Positions 23,408-35,409 of a stretch of DNA of 64,000 nt are shown piece after piece. How positions within the stretch are numbered: the first letter of the stretch is position 1; each line of letters starts with the position of its first letter. The notes beneath the pieces were generated by a model. The model did no database searches. It was not told the origin of the DNA and was given only the letters and a program-made list of their open reading frames with translations. Origin of the DNA: Brachionus plicatilis (Eukaryota; Rotifera; Eurotatoria; Ploima; Brachionidae); NCBI GenBank assembly GCA_010279815.1, contig QEOQ01000640.1:206282-270281 (forward strand), in the 5' to 3' direction. Made by a program: the position numbers and the translations under genes.

Positions 23408-25655
23408 TTTACTAATCTACTAAAAAAAAAATAAAAAAAAAATGAATTTAAAACTAGGCTTTTGAAATTGGATACTTTAGAGGAAGTCTTATCAAAAAAA
23501 ATTTTTTTAAGGGTTCAGTTAAAGCTATATGAAATGATAAGCAAATTTTTAGAATATTCTTTAAGAAGCCTTATGTTTCTGTAAACGAATCACGACTCTG
23601 AAATAATTATTTCCAGTCAATCAACACCGCCAAATTTTTTCATTTAGCTTCCATGTCAAATCAAAGCATATATTTGCATGCTAAATACGCTATCTTAAAA
23701 TAAATTCGACTCTAGTCAGATGATATTAAGTCCTAATTAAAAAGGAATTTAAAAAATAAAATATATTTCTCGATTTTCTTCCTTGGTAGAAATAATTAAA
23801 ATTTATACTAAACACGAATAGTACCCCCACAGGCTATTTTGGCAGGTCCAGTCTCCGCTTGATGCCAATCAGTTTATATTTAAATCAATCAATATCCAAA
23901 AGAGGCTCTTATGCAAGTCCTAATCATGCCATCGCTTAAATAACACTTGATTTAGCTTGTCTAATGCGGAGCGAACATGTGACACATTTTTACACCAAAT
24001 TGGCAATGTTTATTACATGGCAAAGCGTTTTTTTAATTATTTTCGGCTCGAAATTTTTTGTGAACTAAATTTGTTATAAACACAATCAAGAAATCTTATA
24101 GTTCATCTAAGATCGGAATTTTAGCACATCGCCTCGGTCTAGATTTGTACTAATTTTTTCAATTCGCTTTCAAGTCATTTCTTTTAATAACTTTTTTTTT
24201 CTCTTCTATAGTTTATTGATAATTTAATTGAGCGAAAAGCCAAAAAAATGGAGCTAATTTAAGCCTAGCCGACTTGCACCAACTATATTAGCTATTAATT
24301 GAAACAATATTAAAAAATAAAATTAATTTTTTTTCTTAATTAATTTTGATCGGACACCTCGGTCATTATTTTTGGTTGAATAAAAAAAAATTTTTTTTTT
24401 GATAAATTCATGAGACTCTATCAAATTTATTGTTTTATCAAAAAGACTAGACATTGTAAATTTTCTGAAAGAAAGCAAAAAAAAAAAGAACTTATCTTGA
24501 ATATGTCCGAAATGTGGAATTTAACAAGTGGATTTATAGGCAGCGATGCGTAAATAAAAAAATTTTAAAATTTTAAGGTAAATCAAATGGACTCTCGAAC
24601 ATATTTTTCAAGTACTTCTACTGTTTTTTTACATGCTCTAAATAAACAATTATTTCAAGAGATACTTACTTGAATGTTTAAAAATAAGTGGAATTAAATT
24701 GGATATTTGTTTAGATTTTAAAAACTTGAATGCTACTTAACAATGTTTAATCATATTTTCTTTTATAAGCTTAAAATGCCATTTAATTGCGTAACTCCGA
24801 CTCTTGTTTGTCCAATTGTCCACTAATTGAACATAATTACTTTTTCTGATGTTTTTCCCAATGACCAAATTCGAACAAGCTTATGCAACTAGCCAAATTA
24901 AATTTTTTTAATATTCGAAAACAGCTTGAATTATTGACATGGGAAATTAGTATATTTTTAAGAATATTTCTTTTTCTGGTATTGTAACACCTTTAGTCTA
25001 GGAAATTAATTGATTATTGAAATATTTCCAAGTTATTAACTCAACTGGAACTACTTTTGAAATTAGAAAATTTCACATGTAATTATTCGTTTAAGTGCTA
25101 TAAACAAATGTAATTAGTGAGCATGCAATTTTCACGTATTAATTAGGAATCGGTAGAATTGCTTAAGTTTCATTATGTCGTGACAATATGAAAAATGCTT
25201 AACTTTGGAAAACATCTTGTGATAACAAGCGCAACACATTTTTAATTATTAAAAAGAATTAAATGCCTATGGCCAAAGAAATACCCAACTCGAATATTTT
25301 CTAAAGAAATTAAATTTTATTCAAACTTTAGCAAAAAAAAAATGAAAAAAAATAATCTAAATTAATAATATAAATTTAATTTTTACGCAATTGTGTACAA
25401 TAATTTGTAACTTTGATATTAATTCCAAAAACTTAATTTTTTAAATATTAATACTTTTATTCTTTAAATTTTTTTATGAATAAACGGGCTCAATCATCAC
25501 TGTCTATATATTGACCTCTGGTCTTTTTGATTGAGTTGAAATGATTGCCGTCGTGTTGTGATTAAATATTAACACTTTAAGGACCAGTTTATTTATTCTA
25601 GTCCGTTTTTAAAAATTCGAAATCCTTAAAAAAAATAAAATTTAAAAAAAAAGGA
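23408..25655. other. Frizzled 5' flank
   Basis: Over 2 kb with no ORF of interest. Around 23820-24010 base composition is noticeably less AT-rich and less repetitive than its surroundings (for example agtacccccacaggc), which could mark regulatory sequence of the divergent developmental gene. I cannot name an element. Confidence 0.3.
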
Positions 25656-25815
25656 TATGAAAATTTAAAATTCCATTCCTTTGAAGTATTAAGTATTTTT
25701 AAATCTTAGTTGTATTTGAATGACTATATTCTAGGATAAGAATTCACTGATATGGCCATATACCACACTTAAGGTAGCTAGCTGAATTTCAAAGGAATGG
25801 AATTTTCGAAAATTG
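25656..25815. mobile_element. Small foldback element (about 150 bp)
   Basis: AAATTCCATTCCTTTGAA near 25667 is repeated in inverted orientation as TTCAAAGGAATGGAATTT near 25790. The arms are about 18-20 bp with an unrelated centre. No clear target duplication was found, so the exact ends are uncertain. Confidence 0.5.
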
Positions 25816-27119
25816 TCAAACTCACTAGTCTTGCATTTTTCAGTCTGTTTTAAATTTAGAATAAAGATTTTAATAAAAAATGTGTTTAACTGAAATCATG
25901 CTAAATTAAAATTTTTTAAAGAAAAATAAAAAAACCCTATCAGATCAAGTATACTGCTTTATCTTTTTAAAATTTTAAAAAATTTTGATTTGTCTTAAAA
26001 TTAAAACTAATCATTAAAGATTTTTTTTTCATATTTTATCATATTATTTTCGGTATTCCATACTCATAATTCGAAAAAAAACTTTAGCCATGAAATAAAC
26101 ACCATCTCAACCATGTTATAGCACTCCAAAGATGAGTTTTAAGCCTTGTGTTCGCATTAAAAATCAAATTAAGAAAAAAAGCAGTAGTTTTTTTTCAATA
26201 ATGCTATTGATTTAACACTAAAAATTGAATAAAGAAAATAAAATAAATTATTAATTAAATTTTCATTGTTTTTAAATATCAAACTTTAATGTGGCGTCAA
26301 ACTTTAAATACTTTTTAATATAGAACCAAGGTTAAAAAGATATGTTTGGAGCATGTGGCGTAACTTCAGAATGTTATAAATAGGGCGAGAAAGTGTTTAT
26401 TTCATTACTAAAGTTGTTTTTCGGTTAATGATCCTGTAATATCGAACAAAGAAATACAGGATAATTTTTTAAATAAACATTTAAACCTTATTAAAGAAAA
26501 ATTGGGTTTATTAAGTTTGTTAGACTTTTTTATTTAAAATGATGATTGTTCAAATAGCTGTATTCTGTTTATATATTAACTTTATATAAATTGAAAACTT
26601 TAACTAACTTCCCTTAATCTATAAATTCAAAGACAATTTGCAAATCTTTAATTTGGGAATAATATCTATGATCAACTATGTTCCAATTGTTTTCAAATTA
26701 TGTTCTAAGTTTTAATTGTTTTAGCAAAATTATTGTTAAAAAAATTACTGATCTAAAGCTATAGCAAATTTAAATATCTTAATTTACTAATTAAAATTTT
26801 TGTTTGAAAACATATTTCATTTTTCTTCACAATCAATAAATAAATTAATATTTTGATATTTTAAATCCTTTCAAGATTCTGAATCTAATACTTAATTATG
26901 TTAAGAGAAAATCCTTATTAAAATCTAAATCTCAAAAATTGATCTAATAATACTATAATAAAAATTTTAGAATTACAAAAACATGTGGTCAAAGCGGCCA
27001 ATAGTGCATTCACTTTATCTAATTAGAATTAGATTAATTAGTTCATTTTGAATTTAAATTTGTCAATTTGTTGTTAAAAAGTTGAAATTTTCTTAATTCA
27101 GTTTAATAAAAAAACATTT

Positions 27120-27430
27120 TCGAAATGAATGCAAGCAATTCAGAATACAGCAGTCAGATATATTCTTAAGTTAAAATATGATACTTTTACTGATTTCTTC
27201 TTTTTTTCCTGAAACTTGAACTATTTAAACATGTGCAACATGTAACAATCTATTCCTATTTATGTCTTTTCAACTTTCATTTTTTTAGCTTATTTACTTT
27301 ATTTCGATTCTTTTTTTTTATCTCATTTTATTAACTTNNNNNNNNNNNNNNNNNNNNNNNNNNNNNNTTTAACTTATTCTGAAGGAGCTCTAGCTCGGTA
27401 CAGAAAACAAATAAATAAATAAATAAATTA
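27120..27430 (+). mobile_element. Truncated LINE: RT C-terminal piece plus 3' tail
   Basis: The frame from about 27129 gives AIQNTAVRYILKLKYDT, the end of a non-LTR reverse transcriptase where the consensus is of the Q-N-x-A-x-R-x-I-L-x-L type. About 180 nt later, after the N gap, comes CTTATTCTGAAGGAGCTC-AGCTCGGTACAG and (TAAA)n, the same tail as the minus-strand copy at 11543-11600. Stop codons and truncation make it inactive. Confidence 0.55.
27338..27367. other. Assembly gap (30 N)
   Basis: A run of 30 N bases. It falls inside the LINE 3' region, just before the repeated tail, so the break was probably caused by this repeat. The real length of the missing sequence is unknown. Confidence 0.99.
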
Positions 27431-28300
27431 TAATGAAGAAAATTATTCAGATAATCCAAATTTAAATTAAATAAATTCCTTAACTTTTACAGTTTACTGC
27501 TGAACGATCAGGATTTTTTCACACTATTTTTAATTTTAGTAAAGTCTTATCTAAACAAATAGTCTATCTCAATTTATTTATTATAGATTAATATTTGAAA
27601 AATTTTCACTTTTAGATCAAAATTGTTCAATTCAAAGATACTTTTAAGAAAAACATAAACTCTGTTTGATACGCAAATTCTAAATTCAAAATAAAATAAA
27701 TATAATTACTAATTCGAGTAAAATGAATTTTGAAAAAAAAACGAAATCCGGTCTTCAAAAATTAGACCTAAATTTAAATATCCGAAAATAGGTTATTTCG
27801 TCTGGAGATTCCGTTTTAAAACACTATATCATTTTATTCATCATTTGTCAGATTAGTTCATCAAGAGCTAAAAACCAAATTATTTTCTATTTGTAAGAAT
27901 TTTTAAAACTAATCAAAATTTTGATAAATGAAGTGCCATAAAAATAAAACACAAAAGCTTAATTACAAATTTCATTAGTTGTTTGTCAATTGTAAAATAG
28001 TCTGATTATTAATTCATCAAAAAACATATTGATGTCATTTAAAAGCTTAATCGTGGTGATAATAATAATAAGCTTAAAAATAGATTAGATTATGAAGTAC
28101 AATCGTATTTAACTACTAATAAAAAAGAGTTTATTGTATTCCATTAGTTGTAAGATTGTTGTAGGAATGCAAAGCAGGTTTTGAATAAAGATGCAACGAA
28201 TACCCAACTTAATAGTAAAATTGTTTCCTAAATTATTCCTCTTTGTTACATTAGCAGTTCAATATTTAAATTATTAGTACACATCAATCCTGATATCAAT

Positions 28301-28373
28301 TTACCTTTTTTAATTTATTCTATATTTAATTTTACCTTTTTTAATTTATTCTATATTTAATTTTAACTTTTTT
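28301..28373. repeat. 31-bp tandem repeat, about 2.3 copies
   Basis: The unit begins TTACCTTTTTTAATTTATTC and recurs at a period of 31 nt (28301, 28332, and a partial third at 28363 with one change). Confidence 0.8.
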
Positions 28374-28420
28374 CGGTTTTTATTTTTAATCTGAAAGAGT
28401 TTAAATTCGGGAAAGATAAT

Positions 28421-28502
28421 TCGAGTTGTTTAAAAGTCACAAGTCTTAAGTTAAGTCCCAGTCCGGACTTGGAATTTTTTTTGGGACTTTTAAAAAACTC
28501 TG
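28421..28502. mobile_element. Short hAT-type MITE (82 bp) with 8-bp target duplication
   Basis: Begins TCGAGTTGTTTAAAAGTCAC and ends with the inverted TTTTAAAAAACTCTG. It is flanked on both sides by AAGATAAT (28413-28420 and 28503-28510), an exact 8-bp duplication as made by hAT transposases. It contains GTCACAAGTCTTA, shared with the elements at 2601 and 5992. Confidence 0.85.
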
Positions 28503-29071
28503 AAGATAATCAAGTAAACAAATACATAAACAAATAGTAATAATATAAATAAAATATAGAATTCAACTTAAATAGTAGTCGAGAAATTCAATAATTAGCA
28601 AAGTAAAATTCGTGAAAGAATTTTAAATTTATAAATTATCAAAAAATTTAAAATCCATTTTTTTTATTTTTATGAAGCTTTAAAACCATAAAAAATTATG
28701 CATTTAAATTTTATTGAGCAAAATTGAAATCTGACTATGAATTTTACTTTGCTCCATAAGTCTTAATTTAATATATTTAAAAAAAGCATTTTATTAGTTT
28801 CATAAATAATTATATTAATTTCATTCGATTTTAGAAGGGTATAATTTGATAATTAATAAAATCATATTACAAGAGATATCTAATTATTTCCAGGAAAAAG
28901 TTATTAAATTGAAAAATTAAAATTATATGTATTATTCATATTTTTTTAAGTAATTAAATCATATTAGGTCATGAATTGAGCAATGTCTGAGCTTAGCTTT
29001 TCAAAAATAAAATTAAAATCAAAGAGGATTATGTTTATTTTAATTTAATGAGAAATTATAAAATTTAAAAT

Positions 29072-31006
29072 TTAAGAAAAATCAGAAAATATGATGCTAT
29101 TCAGTATTGGTTCTTCATCTAAAATTTGGTTGATTTCTTGAAATTCAGTCATTCCAATTATTGTCGGAAACAAAGCTATTTCATTATTTTTGATACAGTG
29201 AATGTAATGATCAATAATTTTTGAATCATCGAAAATTAAATTCTGCAAATATGATAAATCAGATAAACCAAAATTCATAACATATGCAGTTAACCAGGCT
29301 AAAGAATAATATCCAGCTAGATTTAAATTAAAATTTTTTGTTCTGGCAATAGTAAGAGATATTGTTTCCTTTAAAAACCATTTTTTTATCTGTTTTGATA
29401 AGCTTTCATCAATTTGCTCAGGTTGAAGAATATCAAAAATACACACATCGGTTTCTGTTCCAAAATTGCCTGTACAGAAAACATAATTATTGTTATTTAA
29501 ACTAACTATTCGAGCAAATTCAAGGTGTTTGCTTATTTTTTCTGAATCAACGTATTTTAAAATTATTGGGTCTTCAAGTCCTTGAATTGGAATATTTTTT
29601 TTCTTAAGATATTGTCTTACTAATTTCAGATATTCTTCAACTTCTATATAACTTAGCGTAACTTTGTTTTTCAATTGTTGATTAGCTATTTTTAAATTAT
29701 TTTGGCTGCGATTCTCTTCAAAATTTTGTTCAGTTTGCCAGCATCCAGTGTATAATGGATAATAAATATAATCTTTTACAGCGCCAATAAATAATTCTCG
29801 ATCAGTAAATCTTAGATAATCTGGATTTTCTTTTGAATTTCGTTGAATAATTAGATCGCTGTTTTTGTCAAAACCTATAAATTTGAAGAGATCAGTAATT
29901 TCGTCATTGCAATATTCTTCCCAAGTTTCGAAATCCTTTCTTTTAAAGTATTTTAAATCGTATTTTAATTTTGCCTTCCAGATTCGACATTCGTTTAAAT
30001 TGCTTGTATAAGTCAAATCTAAAATAAAAAAACATTTTAAATAATAAATACATTAGAAAGTATTTGAGTTAAATAAATTTGAAATAAAATTATAAATTAC
30101 AAAAATACCATTTGTATGTTGGTTACATTCAAAAACCATTTTATTTATTTGATTAGAGCATTCAATACACGGATTCTGATGATAAAGATTTAGTTTAGCT
30201 AAGTGTCAGACAAAATATACTTGTTTATTTGCATTGTGTATCCATTCACCTTGGTATACTATTTCATCTTCTTCGCAATTGAAGAAAACGTTTGAGTTCA
30301 ATTTATATATTGTTCCATCCTCTCTTCTTAATATAATTTCGTCTGAATTATCCGTTACATGTTTAAAATTATGTCGATTTTGACCATTGCGAAATTCAAT
30401 CCAGATGTTTCTTATTTTAATTATATATACTTCTTTAAAAAGGTATTTTTGACTAGGAAAAACTTCTTGAACTGACCAGACATAAAATTTTCCACTTTGA
30501 TAATATTCATTCTGGATTTTGTTATTAATGTTCATGTTTAAGAATCTATTCGTCAATTCATCATCAAATGAATTAGACTCAGGCTTTCTGTTTTCAAATA
30601 TGATATCTGATTGTAAAATGCTTGTTTCAATTGAATCATTGTCAAATATTAACCATTCATCAGGAGATAGTTCCTTATGTTTTGTCAAAATCTCGTATTT
30701 TTTTTGTATCTCACAAATATTTGTTTTAGAGCAATTATAGTTGCTCTTAACACAATCGACACAATTTAAATACACCTGAATCATGTGCTGTGAACTGTTA
30801 GGATTTATGGCCAAACAAAAGCGACAGCGTTGTCTTTCTGTTTTTTCCTCGGAGCTTCTATATTTATAATTTTTTAATTTTATATAATCCTCAAGTTCTT
30901 TTTTTGTCTTGAAAATTTTTACACTCCAAAATTGGCTAAATATATTTATTTCATCATTAAGTGATTTTATCCTTCTTCTCTTTTTTTTTGGTACGCTTTC
31001 ATCCAT
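29072..31006 (-). CDS. Ulp1/C48-protease-like protein of transposon ancestry, catalytic residues lost
   Basis: Minus-strand exons 31006-30221, 30175-30109 and 30018-29072, joined by 45- and 90-nt GT-AG introns, give 599 residues in frame. Residues 5-13 are a nuclear-localisation-like cluster (PKKKRRRIK). Residues about 60-100 have a Cys-rich region (CRFC, NCVDC, NCS, NIC) of the type seen ahead of transposon Ulp1 domains. Exon 2 adds CIEC...CNQH, a possible zinc site. From about residue 406, SYIEVEEYLKLVRQYLKKK followed by IPIQGLED, then FDIL and DSKIIDHYIHC...ALFP follow the order and spacing of C48 proteases found in animal mobile elements. Where those have His-Trp and Asp-Cys-Gly, this protein has Asn-Tyr (about 462-463) and Leu-Ala-Gly (about 518-520). 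The SUMO-protease fold is therefore inferred, and activity is unlikely. No terminal repeats were seen around it, so it may be a stable host gene. Confidence 0.7.
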
Positions 31007-32433
31007 TTATTTTTGTTAATAATTTAAACTAAATTATGACTTGTTTCTAAAGTTAACTTAAAGTTTATCAATTCTATTGTAATATCTATAGAATAATTAT
31101 AACCATATCAAACTTTTAGTTTTTTCGTAAAATTAGCATAAAATTTTACTTTAAGAAAATTGCGATTTAATTTAATTAATTAATTAAATATTAATTTACA
31201 AAAAAACTTTATTTAAATTTAAATAAAACATTCGTTATATCAATGGTTAAGTTTTTATATTTTTATACGAATTTTCGTATAAAACAGTATATTGTATACA
31301 ACAGTATAGTGTATTTGACAAAATAAACTATAAAGAAAGATAATAATTACTGATGCTAATGGAAATCATATTTATTTCTTAAACGCAAAATGCAATTAAT
31401 TAAAAAAATATTTGTGATAAGTATCATTTATTTTTAAAATCTATGCCAGAGACTGATTTTCCGACTTTTTTCTCAGTTAAAATTTAAAACAGTTTGCCTG
31501 TTTAAAAATTCGTACATAAAAATTCAATTACTTGTAATAAAAAGCTTAAAAAATTTAAAAACAAATTGATAAAAACTTATGTGCATTTTTCTCGGCCTTA
31601 TTGTAATAAATAGCTTTTTCATCATTTAAAAGACTCTTGACAAACCCAGTCCACGCATAAATGACCATCGGTCACATTTTAAAATCGGTCCCTTGTGATG
31701 AGCGCACAAAAATGATTTAAACGCATAAAGACTCATAAAACCTGCACGCCGGGTTAAAAACCGAAAATTCTTACATGACCCCCTTTAAAAAAGTGAAAAT
31801 AAAAAATAAATATGATGCATAAGAATTTAAGTTTTTGAGTTTTTAAGTTATTGGTGTGGTGTTAAAAATTGAAAAAGAAAAAAAATTAAAAAATGATTAT
31901 AAATAGTTTTTTTTATAAAAAAAAATAATTTATAAAATGCATTCGATAATTTATAAAATAATATCTCTATTTTTAATATTCTAGTAATTTTTGAAAAAAA
32001 ATCTCGATTAGAATAATTTATTAGAACTTTTAATTGCGTATATACAGTTCTTTAATTTTTTTGTTTTAGTTTTATTTCTAATTTATATTTCATCTTTTAT
32101 TTGTATTTTAATAATTTTTAAATTACTAATCGAATTTTATAATAATCTAAATATCAAAAGTTTAACAAGGAATTGTAAGGGATAATTGTTTTCAGCTAAT
32201 CAGCCATTTTACAACCAATTACCTTAAATGGAGATCAATTTTTTTTAATCTGATCATGATTTCTAAATTGAAATATAGAAAAATATTAATCATGGTTTTA
32301 CCATTTTCGGTAAAAACGGTATTCAAAAAATGATCAAATCAAATTTAGAAAGAAATTATTATTTAAATTATTTATCTTCAATTTAAAGTCAACTCTGGCG
32401 CTGATAAAATTTAAAAAAAAAAGTAAATTAGTA
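31007..32433. other. Intergenic
   Basis: Immediately 5' of the minus-strand Ulp1-like gene. It holds an 11-bp-stem hairpin at 31261-31284 (TTTTATACGAA against TTCGTATAAAA) and a less AT-rich patch at about 31630-31790 that I could not assign. No coding region was found. Confidence 0.35.
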
Positions 32434-34007
32434 AGGTTCACGAAATTCAAAACTTTAGTGCTATCTGAATTTTACATTTTTGACTCAAAATTCGTAATCT
32501 ACGCCCTCAAAAACCTCAGAAAAAAAATTTTTTTGAAGGGGGCAAAAAAAAAATTTTCTGCACCCAGGTTTCCAAAAATAGCAAACCTTTTAAAAAGTTG
32601 TTGTTCTTTAAGACTCAAAATCTCAAAGATAAAACTTAAAAATATTAAAAAAGTATATATATTCTGAAAGAGCATAAAATTCTCTACATGCTACGTTAAT
32701 TTAGAGAAAAAAAAAAGGGTGTGGCGGTTTTTGTTCGCTAAAAAAAGGAAAAAAATGTGTTTTTTCTGGTTTAAATCGTATCTCCTCCGAGGGATCAATT
32801 AGGACCCGATTTATTTTTTTTTAAAAAAAATCTTGACAAAATTCTGAGCAAATCTATGGTTTTAATTTTTTATTTTATTGCTTTATTTTTCTTAAAAAAT
32901 CTCTTTAAATCATGTGATTTTTAACAAATTTGTCAAATTTGTATTCTTTTAATAGAATTTTTAGATTAAACTAAAGAATTCGAAATTTTTAGGTGCTCAA
33001 CTGCTGTTTTTTTCGATTTTCCTGAAAAATATGCTTTTAGAACCTGACCGTATGTCGGACCATTATTGTATCCTACTAAATACCGCCAATATCTTCTAAT
33101 TAATTTTTTTTGAAATCTCAGAACCCAAATACTTTTCTTTTGCTTCGGCTAAAACTTCCATCATTCTTGGAAATGTCTGATTTGTTCTTGCTCAAATATG
33201 CTGTTTTAAATAACACCAAAGACCTTCTATAGGATTGAGCTCAAGATGAAATCTAGACGAAAAAACAACTTTATGTCCATATTTTATAGCTAATATCCCA
33301 AGATTGCTTTCAAGTGAAAAGCTGGATGCTAAGAAAAAATATGTTTCGATATTGGCGGTATTTAGTAGGATACAATAATGGTCCGACATACGGTCAGGTT
33401 CTAAAAGCATATTTTTCAGGAAAATCGAAAAAAACAGCAGTTGAGCACCTAAAAATTTCGAATTCTTTAGTTTAATCTAAAAATTCTATTAAAAGAATAC
33501 AAATTTGACAAATTTGTTAAAAATCACATGATTTAAAGAGATTTTTTAAGAAAAATAAAGCAATAAAATAAAAAATTAAAACCATAGATTTGCTCAGAAT
33601 TTTGTCAAGATTTTTTTTAAAAAAAAATAAATCGGGTCCTAATTGATCCCTCGGAGGAGATACGATTTAAACCAGAAAAAACACATTTTTTTCCTTTTTT
33701 TAGCGAACAAAAACCGCCACACCCTTTTTTTTTTCTCTAAATTAACGTAGCATGTAGAGAATTTTATGCTCTTTCAGAATATATATACTTTTTTAATATT
33801 TTTAAGTTTTATCTTTGAGATTTTGAGTCTTAAAGAACAACAACTTTTTAAAAGGTTTGCTATTTTTGGAAACCTGGGTGCAGAAAATTTTTTTTTTGCC
33901 CCCTTCAAAAAAATTTTTTTTCTGAGGTTTTTGAGGGCGTAGATTACGAATTTTGAGTCAAAAATGTAAAATTCAGATAGCACTAAAGTTTTGAATTTCG
34001 TGAACCT
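32434..34007. mobile_element. 1.57-kb foldback transposon with 660-nt inverted arms
   Basis: The arms 32434-33093 and 33348-34007 are both 660 nt long and are reverse complements wherever I compared them, including long homopolymer-rich parts. The tips are AGGTTCACG/CGTGAACCT and the element is bounded by TA on both sides (32432-32433 and 34008-34009), the target duplication of Tc1/mariner transposases. The 254-nt loop and inner right arm hold a transposase C-terminal fragment on the minus strand. Arms this similar imply recent formation, or gene conversion. Confidence 0.85.
33098..33410 (-). pseudogene. Tc1/mariner-type transposase C-terminal fragment
   Basis: The minus strand encodes FHLELNPIEGLWCYLKQHI, then a stop, then about 28 further residues in the same frame (MMEVLAEAKEKY). 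The ELNPIE-W-LK motif is the region holding the final acidic residue of the DDE catalytic triad in Tc1-like transposases. The N-terminal two-thirds, with DNA-binding domains and the other catalytic acids, is absent; the sequence was replaced by the duplicated arm. Confidence 0.75.
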
Positions 34008-34009
34008 TA

Positions 34010-35409
34010 AATTTAGGAATAAAATTGTTTTTTTATAGATATGTACTGAAATAGGCAAACCAAGTCAAGTTTTCTGATTAAGCTCATACAATTTTAGACC
34101 GTAAATTTTACTTTATCAACGTAGTCATATGTCTAAACGAGCTATATTTACATTTATTGATTTGGTATTTAAAATAGTTGACTTGATTTAATTTGATTCA
34201 TTCCATTAACTAATTTATGATTTTAATGCTTTTTAAGATTTTTTAAATCTTTTTTTATTTTTGATTTTTTTAAGTGAGTATCCATGTTTCCATTCTTAGG
34301 ACTTTTTCCATTTCAACATTATTTTTTTTCAAAAGAGGTAGCATGAACGCGGACTGTGCTAAAAAACTGAGATTAACCTCAAGCTACACAAATAATGGAG
34401 AGTAAAAGCACGACCCTTCGATTAATTTCGCGCCATTAGGTTAATTATTTTCACTTTTACAAATTTCATTTTATTTCACGTTGATTATCAAATGATTTTT
34501 AAAATAAATCTAGAGGAGTAAAATAAACGAAAAAATTAAAAGATTTCAAATTTAATATTACATTATTTTTTAACTAATCTAATATGACAACAATAATTAA
34601 AAGCAAACTGAAATTATTTGTAATACAGTAATTCTATGATACGATGTTCTGAGGTAAAATTAAGTAAATTTTCTAAATTTTTCGGTAAAAATTCATTAAA
34701 CCCAAAAGGTCACGAAATTATCATTTTTTTCATTTTTCAGAACAGGACTGATTTGTTCAAGTGGTTTTAGCAAAATTTTAGTAAATTTACTGGAATTCGT
34801 TAATTTTTCGTTAAATTACCCTTTTGTTTCTAACGTAATATTCCGTAAAAACCAAAAGGGTCAAAAAATTCCAAATTTTTACAATTTTTAACTTTTTTGG
34901 TTTTATTTTCATAATTAATAGAAAATTTTAAATAAAAAAAATAATATATATTTACGGAAATTTTTATCGATTTCACTGAAAAATAGTTTAAAAAAATGAA
35001 AAAAACAAAAATTTTTATTCACTTAATTAATAGAAAAAAAATCAAATAAAGTTTTGTTTAATATCTGTTGGTTAAAATATCTTTTGATTCGAAGTCGAAT
35101 TAAACCTTTTATGTTCGAGACATTTACATAATAAAATAGAAATAATAATAGTAAATAAAAAGCTATAATTTGGTTGACCACATGAATTTGATTGTTCGGC
35201 TACACTTTAGTAGCTTTTTAAATCTAGTCTGTCAAGTTTATTTTTAAATTCATTTTGACTAGTTGTCTTTTTATCTGTAATTCGTGTGACCTTAATTAAT
35301 GCTTCGATTGAAACGACTGTTTATTTTAAAAAATTTTAAAATTTTAAAAATTTCATTTTTAAAACCATTTAATTTCATCAATGCCCTTAACTATTTTAAA
35401 AATTCGTAT
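34010..35409. other. Intergenic, no gene seen
   Basis: AT-rich. Around 34680-34880, CCCAAAAGGTC and related strings occur on both sides of a 150-nt core (aaacccaaaaggtcac and aaccaaaagggtcaa), hinting at an old element, but the arms do not pair convincingly. Confidence 0.3.

Noticed and set aside
23660..23666. ATCAAAG (TCF/LEF-like site) upstream of frizzled
   Set aside because: A 7-mer of this composition is expected often by chance in AT-rich DNA; no cluster or helper site was seen.
32458..34058. Two matching ORFs (69 and 94 codons) on opposite strands
   Set aside because: They are the same sequence read from the two mirrored arms of the foldback element; no start context or family.
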